Under the pieces are notes generated by a model. The model ran no database searches. It was not told where the DNA came from and worked only from the letters and a program-made list of their open reading frames with translations. From NCBI RefSeq assembly GCF_000176015.1, contig NZ_ACYY01000007.1, forward strand, positions 100,991 through 164,990: DNA of 64,000 nt, in the 5' to 3' direction. Shown here piece after piece: positions 25,830 to 33,860 of the stretch. The translations under genes were made by a program, and so were the position numbers. This DNA comes from Rhodobacter ferrooxidans. Lineage in GTDB: Bacteria > Pseudomonadota > Alphaproteobacteria > Rhodobacterales > Rhodobacteraceae. How positions within the stretch are numbered: the first letter of the stretch is position 1; the number at the start of each line of letters is the position of its first letter.

Positions 25830-26726
25830 ATGAACAGAAGTTCGATCATCCTGCCGATTCTGGTGATTGCCGGTGTGCTGGCAATCTCGTCGGTGTTCAT
25901 CGTCGATGAGCGCGAAAAGGTGCTGGTGCTGCAATTCGGTCAGGTCAAGGCGGTGAAGGAAGACCCCGGTCTGGGCTTCAAGATCCCGCTGATCCAGGAA
26001 GTGGTGCGTTACGATGGCCGCATCCTCAGCCTGCCGACGCAGCCTTTGGAAGTGACGCCGCTGGACGACCGCCGGCTGGTGGTGGACGCCTTTGCCCGCT
26101 GGCAGATCACCGATCTGACCGCCTTCCGCGAGGCGGTGGGGGCGGGCGGCATCGAGGCGGGGCAAGTGCGGCTTGACCGCATCATCAACGCCGCCATCCG
26201 CGAGGTGCTGGGCACCGTGCCGTCGCAGCGGGTGCTGTCGGAAGACCGCACCGGCCTGATGAACCAGATCCGCGACATCGCCAAGCGCGAGGCGGCGGCG
26301 CTGGGGGTTGACGTCATCGACGTGCGGCTGACCCGCACCGACCTGCCCGAGCAGAACCTGGCCGCCACCTATGCGCGGATGCGGGCCGAACGCGAACGCG
26401 AGGCGGCCGACGAGATCGCCCGCGGCGGCGAGGCGGCGCAACGGGTGCGCGCCTCTGCCGACCGCACGGTGGTCGAGTTGGTGTCGCAAGCCCGCAAGGA
26501 GGCCGAAGTGGTGCGCGGCGAGGCGGATGCGAAACGCAACGCCATCTATGCCGATGCCTTTGGCCGCGATCCCGAATTCTTCGCCTTCACCCGCTCGCTG
26601 ACCAGTTACGAACGGGCGCTGAAGGGGGGCAATTCGTCGATCGTGATGCAACCCGACAGCCAGTTCTTCGACTATCTGCGCAGCGATCAGCCGCCGGTTG
26701 CCCCGGCCCCGCCGACACTGCCATGA
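25830..26726 (+). CDS. hflC: FtsH modulator HflC
   Basis: Partner of HflK in the periplasm-facing HflKC assembly. The 298-residue protein has an N-terminal anchor (SSIILPILVIAGVLAISSVF), the motif VDEREKVLVLQFGQVK, the SPFH domain including VDAFARWQITD, and the late coiled-coil region RMRAEREREAADEIARGG, ending with the family block FFAFTRSLTSYERALKGG. It starts one base after hflK, and its TGA overlaps the ATG of the DUF2065 gene, so the three are one translational unit. Confidence 0.95.
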   Translation: MNRSSIILPILVIAGVLAISSVFIVDEREKVLVLQFGQVKAVKEDPGLGFKIPLIQEVVRYDGRILSLPTQPLEVTPLDDRRLVVDAFARWQITDLTAFREAVGAGGIEAGQVRLDRIINAAIREVLGTVPSQRVLSEDRTGLMNQIRDIAKREAAALGVDVIDVRLTRTDLPEQNLAATYARMRAEREREAADEIARGGEAAQRVRASADRTVVELVSQARKEAEVVRGEADAKRNAIYADAFGRDPEFFAFTRSLTSYERALKGGNSSIVMQPDSQFFDYLRSDQPPVAPAPPTLP

Positions 26727-26917
26727 GCATGATCCTGCTGGCCCTCGGGCTGGTTCTGGTGGTGGAGGGGCTGGCGTTCGCGCTGGCCCCTTCGCGTATC
26801 GACGATCTGGTGACGCTGATCGCCGCGATGTCGCGCGACCGCCGCCGCGCCTTGGGTTTGCTGGCGCTGGCGCTGGGGGTCACATTGATTTGGCTTGCCC
26901 GCTGGCTTGGCGCCTGA
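26723..26917 (+). CDS. DUF2065 (YjeT-like) small membrane protein
   Basis: A 64-residue protein with two hydrophobic helices: LLALGLVLVVEGLAFALAP near 5-23 and LGLLALALGVTLIWLARWLG near 44-63. This is the DUF2065/YjeT family, which is often encoded next to hflC and purA in proteobacteria; the function is unknown, though linkage suggests a part in FtsH-HflKC membrane quality control. The start overlaps the hflC stop in an ATGA junction. Confidence 0.85.
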   Translation: MSMILLALGLVLVVEGLAFALAPSRIDDLVTLIAAMSRDRRRALGLLALALGVTLIWLARWLGA

Positions 26918-27068
26918 AACAGTGACAAGGCAGGAAAAGCTGTTCACATCCATTTGACGACCCGCGACAGGGATTGCATTGCATTGCCGCGTGCCCAGAT
27001 GATGATGCAGCGCAGACGGCCCCGCCTTCGCGGCGGCCTCGGTTCAGGGAAATGAAAAGGAGTTCGGT

Positions 27069-28550
27069 GTGCAGTCCAACGCCATGACAATCGCGAAAAC
27101 CGCCGATGCAGCCCCGGTGCGCCGCACCGGGCTGTTTCTGGCCCTGACGCTGGGGATCGGGCTGGCCCTGGCGCAGGTATCGCAGGCCGTTGCCCAGACC
27201 ATGCCCGACAGCTTTGCCGATCTGGCTGAAAAGATCAGCCCTTCGGTGGTCAACATCACCACTTCGTCGGTGGTGGCAGGCGGCATGGGCGACGGGCCGA
27301 CGCTGCCCGACGGTTCGCCGTTCCAGGATTTCTTCAAGGATTTCATGGACCGCAACGGCAATGGCGGCCCCGCCGAGCCGCGCCGCTCCGAAGCGCTGGG
27401 GTCGGGTTTCGTGGTGTCGGAGGACGGGTTCATCGTCACCAACAACCACGTCATCGAAGGCGCCGATGACATCGAGATCGAGTTTTTCAGTGGCGACCGG
27501 CTGAAGGCCAAGCTGGTCGGCACCGACACCAAGACCGACATCGCGCTCTTGAAGGTGGAAAGCGACAAACCGCTGCCCTTCGTGACCTTTGGCGACAGCG
27601 ACCTGATGCGGGTCGGTGACTGGGTGGTGGCGATGGGCAACCCGCTGGGGCAGGGCTTCTCGGTCTCGGCCGGCATCGTGTCGGCGCGCAACCGGGCAAT
27701 TTCCGGCGCGTTTGACGATTTCATCCAGACCGACGCCGCAATCAACCGCGGCAACTCGGGCGGGCCGCTGTTCAACATGGACGGTCAGGTGGTGGGCGTG
27801 AACACCGCCATCATGTCGCCCAACGGCGGCTCGATCGGCATCGGTTTCTCGATGGCCTCGAACGTGGTGTCGGATGTGGTCGATCAGTTGCGCGAGTTCG
27901 GTGAAACCCGCCGCGGCTGGCTGGGCGTGCGCATCCAGGACGTGACGCCGGATGTGGCCGAGGCGATGGGGCTGACCGCCTCGAAAGGCGCGCTGATCAC
28001 CGATGTGCCCGATGGGCCGGCCAAGGATGCGGGCATGCTGTCGGGCGACGTGATCGTCACCTTTGACGGCAAGGAAGTGGCCGACACCCGCGATCTGGTG
28101 CGCCGCGTTGCCGGTGCGCCGGTGGGGCAGGCGGTGTCGGTGGTGGTGCTGCGTGAAGGCGCATCGCAGACCCTGTCGGTGACGCTGGGCCGCCGTGAAA
28201 CCGCCGAGGGCGAAGAGACCGTCACCCCCGCGGCCACCCCGGCCGAACCGGCCAAGGGCGAGTTGCTGGGACTGACGGTGGCCGAACTGTCGCCGTCGGA
28301 TGCCGAAGGTCTGGGCCTGCCAAAGGGCAGCGAAGGGTTGGTGATCACCGATGTCGATGTGAACGCCGAGGCTTATGAAAAGGGTCTGCGTCAGGGCGAC
28401 CTGATCACCGAGGCCGGCCAGCAGAAGGTGCTGAAGGTGCAGGATCTGAAAGACCGGGTGACCGAGGCCAAGGATGCCGGGCGCAAATCCTTGCTGCTGC
28501 TGATCCGCCGCGATGGTGATCCGCGCTTCGTGGCGCTGTCGCTGGAATAA
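27069..28550 (+). CDS. degP: Do-family periplasmic serine protease (DegP/DegQ type)
   Basis: A periplasmic protease and chaperone that clears misfolded envelope proteins. The 493-residue protein has a signal sequence ending in AVAQT, a trypsin-like domain with the catalytic triad His in TNNHVIEG near 127, Asp in TKTDIALLKV near 156 and Ser in NRGNSGGPLF near 229, followed by two PDZ domains (about 285-375 and 400-490). The GTG start is chosen because AAAGGAG lies six bases upstream; an ATG five codons later is the alternative. It follows hflK-hflC-DUF2065, which fits an envelope quality-control region. Confidence 0.94.
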   Translation: MQSNAMTIAKTADAAPVRRTGLFLALTLGIGLALAQVSQAVAQTMPDSFADLAEKISPSVVNITTSSVVAGGMGDGPTLPDGSPFQDFFKDFMDRNGNGGPAEPRRSEALGSGFVVSEDGFIVTNNHVIEGADDIEIEFFSGDRLKAKLVGTDTKTDIALLKVESDKPLPFVTFGDSDLMRVGDWVVAMGNPLGQGFSVSAGIVSARNRAISGAFDDFIQTDAAINRGNSGGPLFNMDGQVVGVNTAIMSPNGGSIGIGFSMASNVVSDVVDQLREFGETRRGWLGVRIQDVTPDVAEAMGLTASKGALITDVPDGPAKDAGMLSGDVIVTFDGKEVADTRDLVRRVAGAPVGQAVSVVVLREGASQTLSVTLGRRETAEGEETVTPAATPAEPAKGELLGLTVAELSPSDAEGLGLPKGSEGLVITDVDVNAEAYEKGLRQGDLITEAGQQKVLKVQDLKDRVTEAKDAGRKSLLLLIRRDGDPRFVALSLE

Positions 28551-28573
28551 CCGGTCCGTCCGGGCGCATTGCC

Positions 28574-28602
28574 GGGGCGGCGGGGCAACCTGCCGCCCCT
28601 TT
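28574..28602 (+). terminator. terminator after the Do-family protease gene
   Basis: Arms GGGGCGGC and GCCGCCCC enclose a ten-base loop and are followed by TTT, starting 24 bases past the stop codon. Confidence 0.65.
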
Positions 28603-28606
28603 GCGT

Positions 28607-28697
28607 TCAGCCGATCTCGCGCAAAAGACGGCTGCGGAACGCCTCGACCCATTCGGCACCCTCGTCGGCCAGGATGCGGCCGGTTCGGTCGGAAGGG
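28607..28697 (-). pseudogene. 3' remnant of an unidentified gene
   Basis: On the minus strand a frame ending in TGA encodes a sensible protein tail: SPSDRTGRILADEGA, then EWVEAFRSRLLREIG. It has no start of its own and begins exactly where the secreted-protein gene at 28698 stops. A matching 5' stub may be the frame starting at 29545. Together they suggest a gene whose middle was replaced or interrupted. The family was not recognised. Confidence 0.4.
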
Positions 28698-29405
28698 CTA
28701 CTCCATTTCCGGAAACATAGAGATCACCTCGCCCCCGCCTGCGGTTTCGCGCCACCGCACGCCATACACGAAGCCAGCTCGCCCCTGAAACAACTGCGTG
28801 ACCAGGATGAAACGCGCATCGTCCTTCGCCAGGATCAGATCAAACAGCAGTGATTCATCGGGCGGTCTTTTCCCGTCGGGCAAAGCCAGAAGGCAACGAT
28901 CTTCGTCTTTGCAGGTTATGACACCGGCGGCAAAGGTCGTCAGGGTCTTGCGCCATTCATCATTGCCCGCTGATAATTCTTCAGAATGGGCCATGATCCC
29001 ATGAATCATGGCCGGCGTGATCCTGTCGGTCGATTCGAACGTTGTCACTCGTGTGCTCGGGTCAAACTGCAGAACGGCCCAGCACCCCGCCTCGATGGAT
29101 TGAACTATCGTATGGGTGTCGGTCAGCGTGTCGATCTCTTGTTGTTTCCAGGGGGGAATCCTGATCAGCGCCTGGCAATTGTCGACGTCGGTTACATAGA
29201 GTTGCATGCCCAAGTTCAACCTGCGCAATACTTCGGCGACCGAGCCGGATTTTTGAAGCGGTCGACCTACGGCATCCGGAAAATTCGTTCCCAGTCGAAC
29301 AGGAAGAGTTTCCGCCAAGGCTGCCCCGGCAATGGCACTCAAGACCATGACAATCGTCGGCAGTTCAAGGCTGCCCTGCCGCTTCCAGGCATTGATCAGG
29401 GACAT
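28698..29405 (-). CDS. predicted secreted protein of unknown function
   Basis: A 235-residue protein with an N-terminal hydrophobic segment (LPTIVMVLSAIAGAALA) and a plausible signal-peptidase site after ALA near residue 31. The mature part has four cysteines (in DNCQAL, AGCWAV and ITCKDEDRC) that could form disulphides in the periplasm. I recognise no family. The DNA is visibly less GC-rich than the flanking genes and lies between what look like the 5' and 3' stubs of another gene, so it may have been acquired. The start is uncertain; a later Met falls inside the hydrophobic segment. Confidence 0.55.
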   Translation of the reverse strand: MSLINAWKRQGSLELPTIVMVLSAIAGAALAETLPVRLGTNFPDAVGRPLQKSGSVAEVLRRLNLGMQLYVTDVDNCQALIRIPPWKQQEIDTLTDTHTIVQSIEAGCWAVLQFDPSTRVTTFESTDRITPAMIHGIMAHSEELSAGNDEWRKTLTTFAAGVITCKDEDRCLLALPDGKRPPDESLLFDLILAKDDARFILVTQLFQGRAGFVYGVRWRETAGGGEVISMFPEME

Positions 29406-29545
29406 GATGGTTCCCGGCGGCCTGGTGTCCGCTCCGCTGCACCTGCCGGGTCGTCTTGGTCACGCCGTAAACCCGAATTGTCCGGCTGGCCACCCCAATG
29501 CCGCAGCACCTCGGCCTCGTAGGCGGCTTGCGTCAGCCCGCTCAC
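29396..29545 (-). pseudogene. 5' stub of an unidentified gene
   Basis: A GTG overlaps the TGA of the peptidoglycan-binding lipoprotein gene (TTGTGAGC), the typical junction of a coupled gene. The first residues, SGLTQAAYEAEVLRHWGGQP, look like a real protein N-terminus. After about 22 codons the frame turns into Arg/Pro-rich text and soon stops. The original gene may have continued to the tail at 28607-28697. The second half of this feature is doubtful. Confidence 0.35.
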
Positions 29546-30063
29546 AACTGCCCCAGATCGGTGGCGACGATCCCCAGATCGCGCGCCGCTGCCAGCGACA
29601 GCAGCGGGCTGTCCAGCCCCAGCGGCGCCTGGAACCGGCGGATCGCGTCGCGGGTGGGGTCGTCCATCACCCCGGTCAGCGTCGTGCGGTAAAGCCCGCG
29701 CGCCTTCAGGGCCCGTTGCAGGGTGGCGATGAAATCCACGGTCATTTCTGCGTCGCAAGGGGTGCGGAACCACACCTCCTCGCGGTCCTGCACGATCTGC
29801 TGGCGGGTGACGGTGCGGAAACTGGCGGGGCGGGCGGGTTTGCCGTCGCGAGCGGGTTCGGCGGGCTGCATCACCTGCTCGGTCACCGTCTCGATCACCG
29901 CAGGGGTGACATCGCTGGCCCAGCATACGCCGTCCTCGGCAGGTGGCGGGCTGCGGCGGGTCAGTTCGGCGGCCAGATCGGCGCGGCCCGGTGCCTCGGG
30001 CGTGGCGGCACTTTGGCAGGCGGCCAGCGCCAGCAGGCAAAGAAGGGTAAGGGGTCTGCGCAT
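29542..30063 (-). CDS. lipoprotein with peptidoglycan-binding-like domain
   Basis: A 173-residue protein starting with a lipoprotein signal (RRPLTLLCLLALAAC, lipidated Cys at residue 16). After a central region (GVCWASDVTPAVIETVTEQV; EEVWFRTPCDAEM) comes a PG_binding_1-type repeat: FIATLQRALKARGLY, then GVMDDPTRDAIRRFQAPLGL near 122-150. Such domains hold proteins to the cell wall. It probably resides at the outer membrane or periplasm. Its stop overlaps the GTG of the broken downstream gene, implying an ancestral operon. Confidence 0.78.
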   Translation of the reverse strand: MRRPLTLLCLLALAACQSAATPEAPGRADLAAELTRRSPPPAEDGVCWASDVTPAVIETVTEQVMQPAEPARDGKPARPASFRTVTRQQIVQDREEVWFRTPCDAEMTVDFIATLQRALKARGLYRTTLTGVMDDPTRDAIRRFQAPLGLDSPLLSLAAARDLGIVATDLGQL

Positions 30064-30147
30064 GCGCCGGTCACTGTGCCTGTTGGCCGGGTTGACCCGG
30101 CGTTATCGCAAGCCAGCATAGCGGCAATGCGCAGGCTGCGAAAGACC

Positions 30148-30528
30148 TCAGCCCTCTGGTGCCGCCTCGGGCTGCAACAAGCGGTCCAGCAGCGGCGACA
30201 GATCCTCGATCACCTCGGCCACCACATGTACCACGCCCGCCTCGCGCTGCAACCGCCCGGTCACCCGCAGCAACCGCCCCGAGATCACCGCCCGGCGGAA
30301 CTTCTCGTAAACCTGCGCCCAGACCACCACGTTGCAGACCGCGGTCTCGTCCTCCAGCGTCAGAAAGATCACCCCCTTGGCGGTGCCGGGCCGCTGGCGC
30401 ACCAGCACCAACCCGGCCACACAAACCCGCGCCCCCACCGGCGGCTCGTCCAGCCGGATGTGCGGCAGCGCCGCGGGCGGGCGCGGCCAGGTGTTCGGCA
30501 CCGGGGTCTGGGTCATCCAGTCGGCCAT
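30148..30528 (-). CDS. orphan OB-fold protein matching the DnaE2 C-terminus
   Basis: A 126-residue protein. Residues 18-110 closely resemble the C-terminal OB-fold of the error-prone polymerase DnaE2: VGARVCVAGLVLVRQRPGTA, then KGVIFLTLEDETAVCNVVVW, RRAVISGRLLRVTGRLQR and VVHVVAEVI. The rest of DnaE2 (PHP and polymerase domains) is absent, and sequence upstream of the ATG is not DnaE2-like. The start has a very good ribosome-binding site (AGGGAGGGAAC) and lies 17 bases from a perfect alphaproteobacterial LexA box. It is either a functional small single-strand-DNA-binding or accessory protein under SOS control, or the scar of a large deletion in an imuAB-dnaE2 cassette that kept promoter and tail. 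No imuA or imuB is seen. Confidence 0.75.
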   Translation of the reverse strand: MADWMTQTPVPNTWPRPPAALPHIRLDEPPVGARVCVAGLVLVRQRPGTAKGVIFLTLEDETAVCNVVVWAQVYEKFRRAVISGRLLRVTGRLQREAGVVHVVAEVIEDLSPLLDRLLQPEAAPEG

Positions 30529-30544
30529 GTTCCCTCCCTGACGT

Positions 30545-30981
<437 letters not shown>

Positions 30982-31007
30982 ATCAGTCCACCTGAACCGG
31001 TCCGACT

Positions 31008-31036
31008 TCACCTTTGGACAAATATCCTCGGGGGGT
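31008..31036. repeat. AAATATCC intergenic element
   Basis: CACCTTTGGACAAATATCCT followed by CGGGGGG, between the ferredoxin stop and its terminator, matches the copies near 3531, 21750 and 36594. Confidence 0.5.
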
Positions 31037-31051
31037 AGGCCGAAGGCCGTA

Positions 31052-31072
31052 GGGGGGCAGACAGCCCCCCTT
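31052..31072 (+). terminator. terminator of the ferredoxin gene
   Basis: Stem GGGGGGC/GCCCCCC with loop AGACA followed by TTCTGTTT. It lies directly against the stop of the convergent DUF1178 gene. Confidence 0.65.
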
Positions 31073-31077
31073 CTGTT

Positions 31078-31518
31078 TCAGTTGGTCTTGCGCGTCGGCA
31101 GGAATGGCAGCGGCATCACCGGCACGCCCTCCTCGATCAACTGCCGCGCCTCCTCGGGCTTGGCCTCGCCATGGATCGCCCGCTCCGGGGCCGCCCCGGC
31201 ATGGATGCGCCGCGCCTCGGTGGCGAAGTTCATCCCCACATAGTCGGAATTCTTCTCGACCTCGCGCTTCAGCGCCGCCAGCGCAGCTTCTGCCTCCGAG
31301 GCCGGTGCCGACAACGGCCCCGCAGCCGCAGTCCCTTCCCCGCCCGCCTTGCGCGCCGGTCGCACCGCCGGGGCCATCAGGGTCTTTTCCACCTGCACCG
31401 CCCCACAGACCGGGCAGCCGACCAGCCCGCGCAACACCTGATCGTCATAGGCCGTGGCCGAGGCGAACCACGACTCGAACCCGTGGCCGGCGCTGCATTT
31501 CAGGGTGTAGCGGATCAT
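31078..31518 (-). CDS. DUF1178 family protein
   Basis: A 146-residue protein opening with MIRYTLKCSAGHGFESWFAS, followed by the zinc-ribbon-like pair CPVCG near residue 35. Together with Cys8 and His11 this gives a likely metal site. The end (PEEARQLIEEGVPVMPLPF) is also characteristic of DUF1178, a proteobacterial family of unknown function. The central stretch is Ala-rich and low in complexity. It lies 60 bases downstream of the Nudix gene on the same strand. Confidence 0.85.
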   Translation of the reverse strand: MIRYTLKCSAGHGFESWFASATAYDDQVLRGLVGCPVCGAVQVEKTLMAPAVRPARKAGGEGTAAAGPLSAPASEAEAALAALKREVEKNSDYVGMNFATEARRIHAGAAPERAIHGEAKPEEARQLIEEGVPVMPLPFLPTRKTN

Positions 31519-31578
31519 GGCATCCTCATGGCGGTCCAGCCGCCCATCCGTCAGCATGTATCCAGTGGCGGGCGGAAA

Positions 31579-32130
31579 TCAAGCCTTGGCGGTCTTGGCC
31601 GCAGGCAGGGCGGGGGAGAGCAACTGCTCCAGCCCGTCCAGCAGCCCTTGCAGGTCGGGTTCGGCCACCTTGCGGGCGGCCTTGCGTGGGGTGAACCACT
31701 TGCGCCGCCGTTGCTGGCTTTCGGGAAAGCGGTCGCGCAGCGCCTTCACCTGCAACGGATAGACCGCCACCTCGCAGGCCAGCCCGTCCTGCGGTGCCAG
31801 CATTTTCAGATAGCCATAGCGCCCGATGCAGTCGCCCAGCGCCTTGCCTTCAACCCCGGCTTCCTCGAACGCCTCGCGCGCCGCCGAATCCGCCGCCGTC
31901 AGCCCGGCAATCGGCCAGCCCTTCGGGATCACCCAGCGCCCGGTGTCGCGGCTGGTGATCAGCAGCACTTCCAGCCGTTTGCCGATGCGGCGCCAGCACA
32001 GCGCACCTACCTGCGCCTGTGGCACCGCCTCGGGGGCGGTTGCTGGGGAAACACTGCTGTCCACGATCTGAGCCCGCTGCCTGATGTTTGCCCGGCCATT
32101 CTTCTGCAGCCGGGGTATTTGTAACAGCAT
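31579..32130 (-). CDS. Nudix hydrolase (diphosphoinositol-phosphatase-like group)
   Basis: Nudix enzymes hydrolyse nucleoside diphosphates linked to other groups. The 183-residue protein has WVIPKGWPIAGLT followed by REAFEEAGV, a Nudix box in which the REUXEEXGU part is intact but the Glu of G-x5-E is Leu; that variant is common in the DIPP-like subgroup. A following block (YGYLKMLA; EVAVYPLQV) fits the family. The exact substrate cannot be told. The first dozen residues (MLLQIPRLQKN) overlap a sequence resembling the AAATATCC intergenic motif, so the true start may be further inside. Confidence 0.82.
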   Translation of the reverse strand: MLLQIPRLQKNGRANIRQRAQIVDSSVSPATAPEAVPQAQVGALCWRRIGKRLEVLLITSRDTGRWVIPKGWPIAGLTAADSAAREAFEEAGVEGKALGDCIGRYGYLKMLAPQDGLACEVAVYPLQVKALRDRFPESQQRRRKWFTPRKAARKVAEPDLQGLLDGLEQLLSPALPAAKTAKA

Positions 32131-32241
32131 GGCAGAATCGGCAGGAAATGCACGGTTTTCCTTCGGGTCTCACGGCAGTTTGACAGGATTTGCCGCCGCC
32201 CTATGTTTCAGGCTCGGGGAACGTGCAAAGGGGCTGCGGCA

Positions 32242-32766
32242 ATGACCAGAGCGGTAATGACAGTGGTGCTGACCCTTTGGCTGGCCTCGGCGGCAGCGGC
32301 GGCGGAACCCGGCTTCCGCTTTGCCTCGATCGACGGTGGCACGCTGGACACCAAGGCCTGGCGCGGCCATCCGGTGCTGGTGGTCAACACCGCCTCGCTC
32401 TGTGGTTTTACCCCGCAATATGACGACCTGCAGGCGCTGTCAGACCGCTATGCCGCGCAGGGGCTGGTGGTGCTGGCGGTGCCGTCGAACGACTTCAACC
32501 AGGAACTGACCGATGGCAAGGCGGTCAAGGAGTTCTGCGACGTCAACTTCGATCTGACCATTCCGATGACCGAGATCACCCCGGTGACGGGTGCTGCGGC
32601 GCATCCGTTCTATGCCTGGATGCGCGATGCCAACGGCTTTACCCCGGGCTGGAATTTCAACAAGGTGTTGCTGGGGACCAAGGGCGAGGTGGTGGGCACC
32701 TGGGGCTCGACCACCAAGCCCACCGCCCGCGCCATCACCGGCAGGATCGAGACGCTGTTGCAGTGA
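32242..32766 (+). CDS. secreted glutathione peroxidase family protein
   Basis: Reduces hydroperoxides with a thiol donor. The 174-residue protein has a signal peptide (RAVMTVVLTLWLASAAAAA) and the glutathione peroxidase fold: VLVVNTASLCGFTPQY, with the catalytic Cys near residue 54 in place of selenocysteine, LAVPSNDFNQEL with Gln-Glu in the usual FxxQE-like block, and WNFNKVLLGTKGE, carrying the Trp-Asn of the active site near 139. The signal peptide suggests a periplasmic peroxidase. Its TGA overlaps the GTG of the deacetylase gene. Confidence 0.88.
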   Translation: MTRAVMTVVLTLWLASAAAAAEPGFRFASIDGGTLDTKAWRGHPVLVVNTASLCGFTPQYDDLQALSDRYAAQGLVVLAVPSNDFNQELTDGKAVKEFCDVNFDLTIPMTEITPVTGAAAHPFYAWMRDANGFTPGWNFNKVLLGTKGEVVGTWGSTTKPTARAITGRIETLLQ

Positions 32767-33860
32767 GCCTGCCTTCGCCGCTGTTCATCGGCTCGGAGAT
32801 CTACCGCAACTCCAGCTTCGGCCCGTCGCATCCGCTGCGGATCCCGCGGGTTTCGACGGTGATTGACCTGTGCCGCGCCTTGGGCTGGTTGCCGCCCGAA
32901 CGCTATCGCACCAGCCCGCAGGCCAAGCCCGCCGCCCTGACGCTGTGGCATGACCCCGGCTATATCGCCGCCCTCCAGACCGCCGAGGCCGAAGGCACGG
33001 TCAGCCCGCAGGTGCGCGCCACCTACGGCCTTGGCACCAGCGCCAATCCGGTGTTCCCGCAGATGTTCCGCCGCCCGGCCACCGGGGCAGGCGGGGTGAT
33101 GCTGGCGGCGGAGTTGCTGACCGATGGCGGCGTGGTGCATGTGCCGGGCGGCGGCACCCATCATGGGCTGGCTGCACGGGCCAACGGCTTTTGCTATCTG
33201 AACGATGTGGTGCTGGGGATGAAGGTGCTGCGCCGCAACGGCATCCGCCGCATCGCCTATGTCGATATCGACGCGCACCATTGCGACGGGGTCGAGGCGG
33301 CGTTTGCCGGTGACCCGCAGGCGCTGCTGATCTCGGTCCACGAGGCCCGGCGCTGGCCGTTCACCGGGGCGCTGGCCGAGGATGGCGGCGGCAATTGCTT
33401 CAACCTGCCGGTGCCGCGCGGTTTCAACGACACTGAAATGCGGGCCGTGCTGGAGGGCCTGATCCTGCCCCGGCTGGCGGCCTTCCGCCCCGAGGCGGTG
33501 GTGCTGCAATGCGGTGCCGATGCGCTGGCCGAAGACCCGTTGGCACGGTTGGCGCTGTCGAACAACGCGCATTGGGCGGTGGTGGCGGCGCTGATGCCGA
33601 TCGCACCGCGGCTGCTGGTGCTGGGCGGTGGCGGCTATGATCCGCATGCCGTGGCGCGCTGCTGGACCGGGGTCTGGGCCACGCTGGCGGGCGAGGCGAT
33701 CCCCGAGGAATTGCCCGAGGCCGCACAAGACCTTCTGTGGGCGCTGCCCGTCAAATCCCCCCCGCCGCCACACCTGCTGAACACCCTGCGCGACGCCCCG
33801 CGCGAAGGCCCGGTGCGCCCCGAAGTGTTGGACTCGCTGGCGCATCTGGCGCGGCGTTAG
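32763..33860 (+). CDS. histone-deacetylase-family (AcuC/ApaH-like) amidohydrolase
   Basis: A 365-residue zinc hydrolase of the arginase/deacetylase fold. Signature blocks are GGGTHHGLAARANGFCYLND (the His-His pair and Gly-Phe-Cys-Tyr-Leu-Asn), VDIDAHHCDGV (zinc ligands Asp and His) and LQCGADALAEDPLA followed by LVLGGGGYD near 295. Bacterial members deacetylate acetoin-related proteins, acetyl-polyamines or other small amides. It starts with GTG in a GTGA overlap with the peroxidase stop. Its own stop overlaps the stop of the convergent waaA by three bases within TTAG. Confidence 0.88.
   Translation: MSLPSPLFIGSEIYRNSSFGPSHPLRIPRVSTVIDLCRALGWLPPERYRTSPQAKPAALTLWHDPGYIAALQTAEAEGTVSPQVRATYGLGTSANPVFPQMFRRPATGAGGVMLAAELLTDGGVVHVPGGGTHHGLAARANGFCYLNDVVLGMKVLRRNGIRRIAYVDIDAHHCDGVEAAFAGDPQALLISVHEARRWPFTGALAEDGGGNCFNLPVPRGFNDTEMRAVLEGLILPRLAAFRPEAVVLQCGADALAEDPLARLALSNNAHWAVVAALMPIAPRLLVLGGGGYDPHAVARCWTGVWATLAGEAIPEELPEAAQDLLWALPVKSPPPPHLLNTLRDAPREGPVRPEVLDSLAHLARR

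Noticed and set aside
32763..33860. The HDAC-family protein as a histone deacetylase
   Set aside because: Bacterial members act on other acetylated proteins or small amides. The family name describes the fold, not the substrate.
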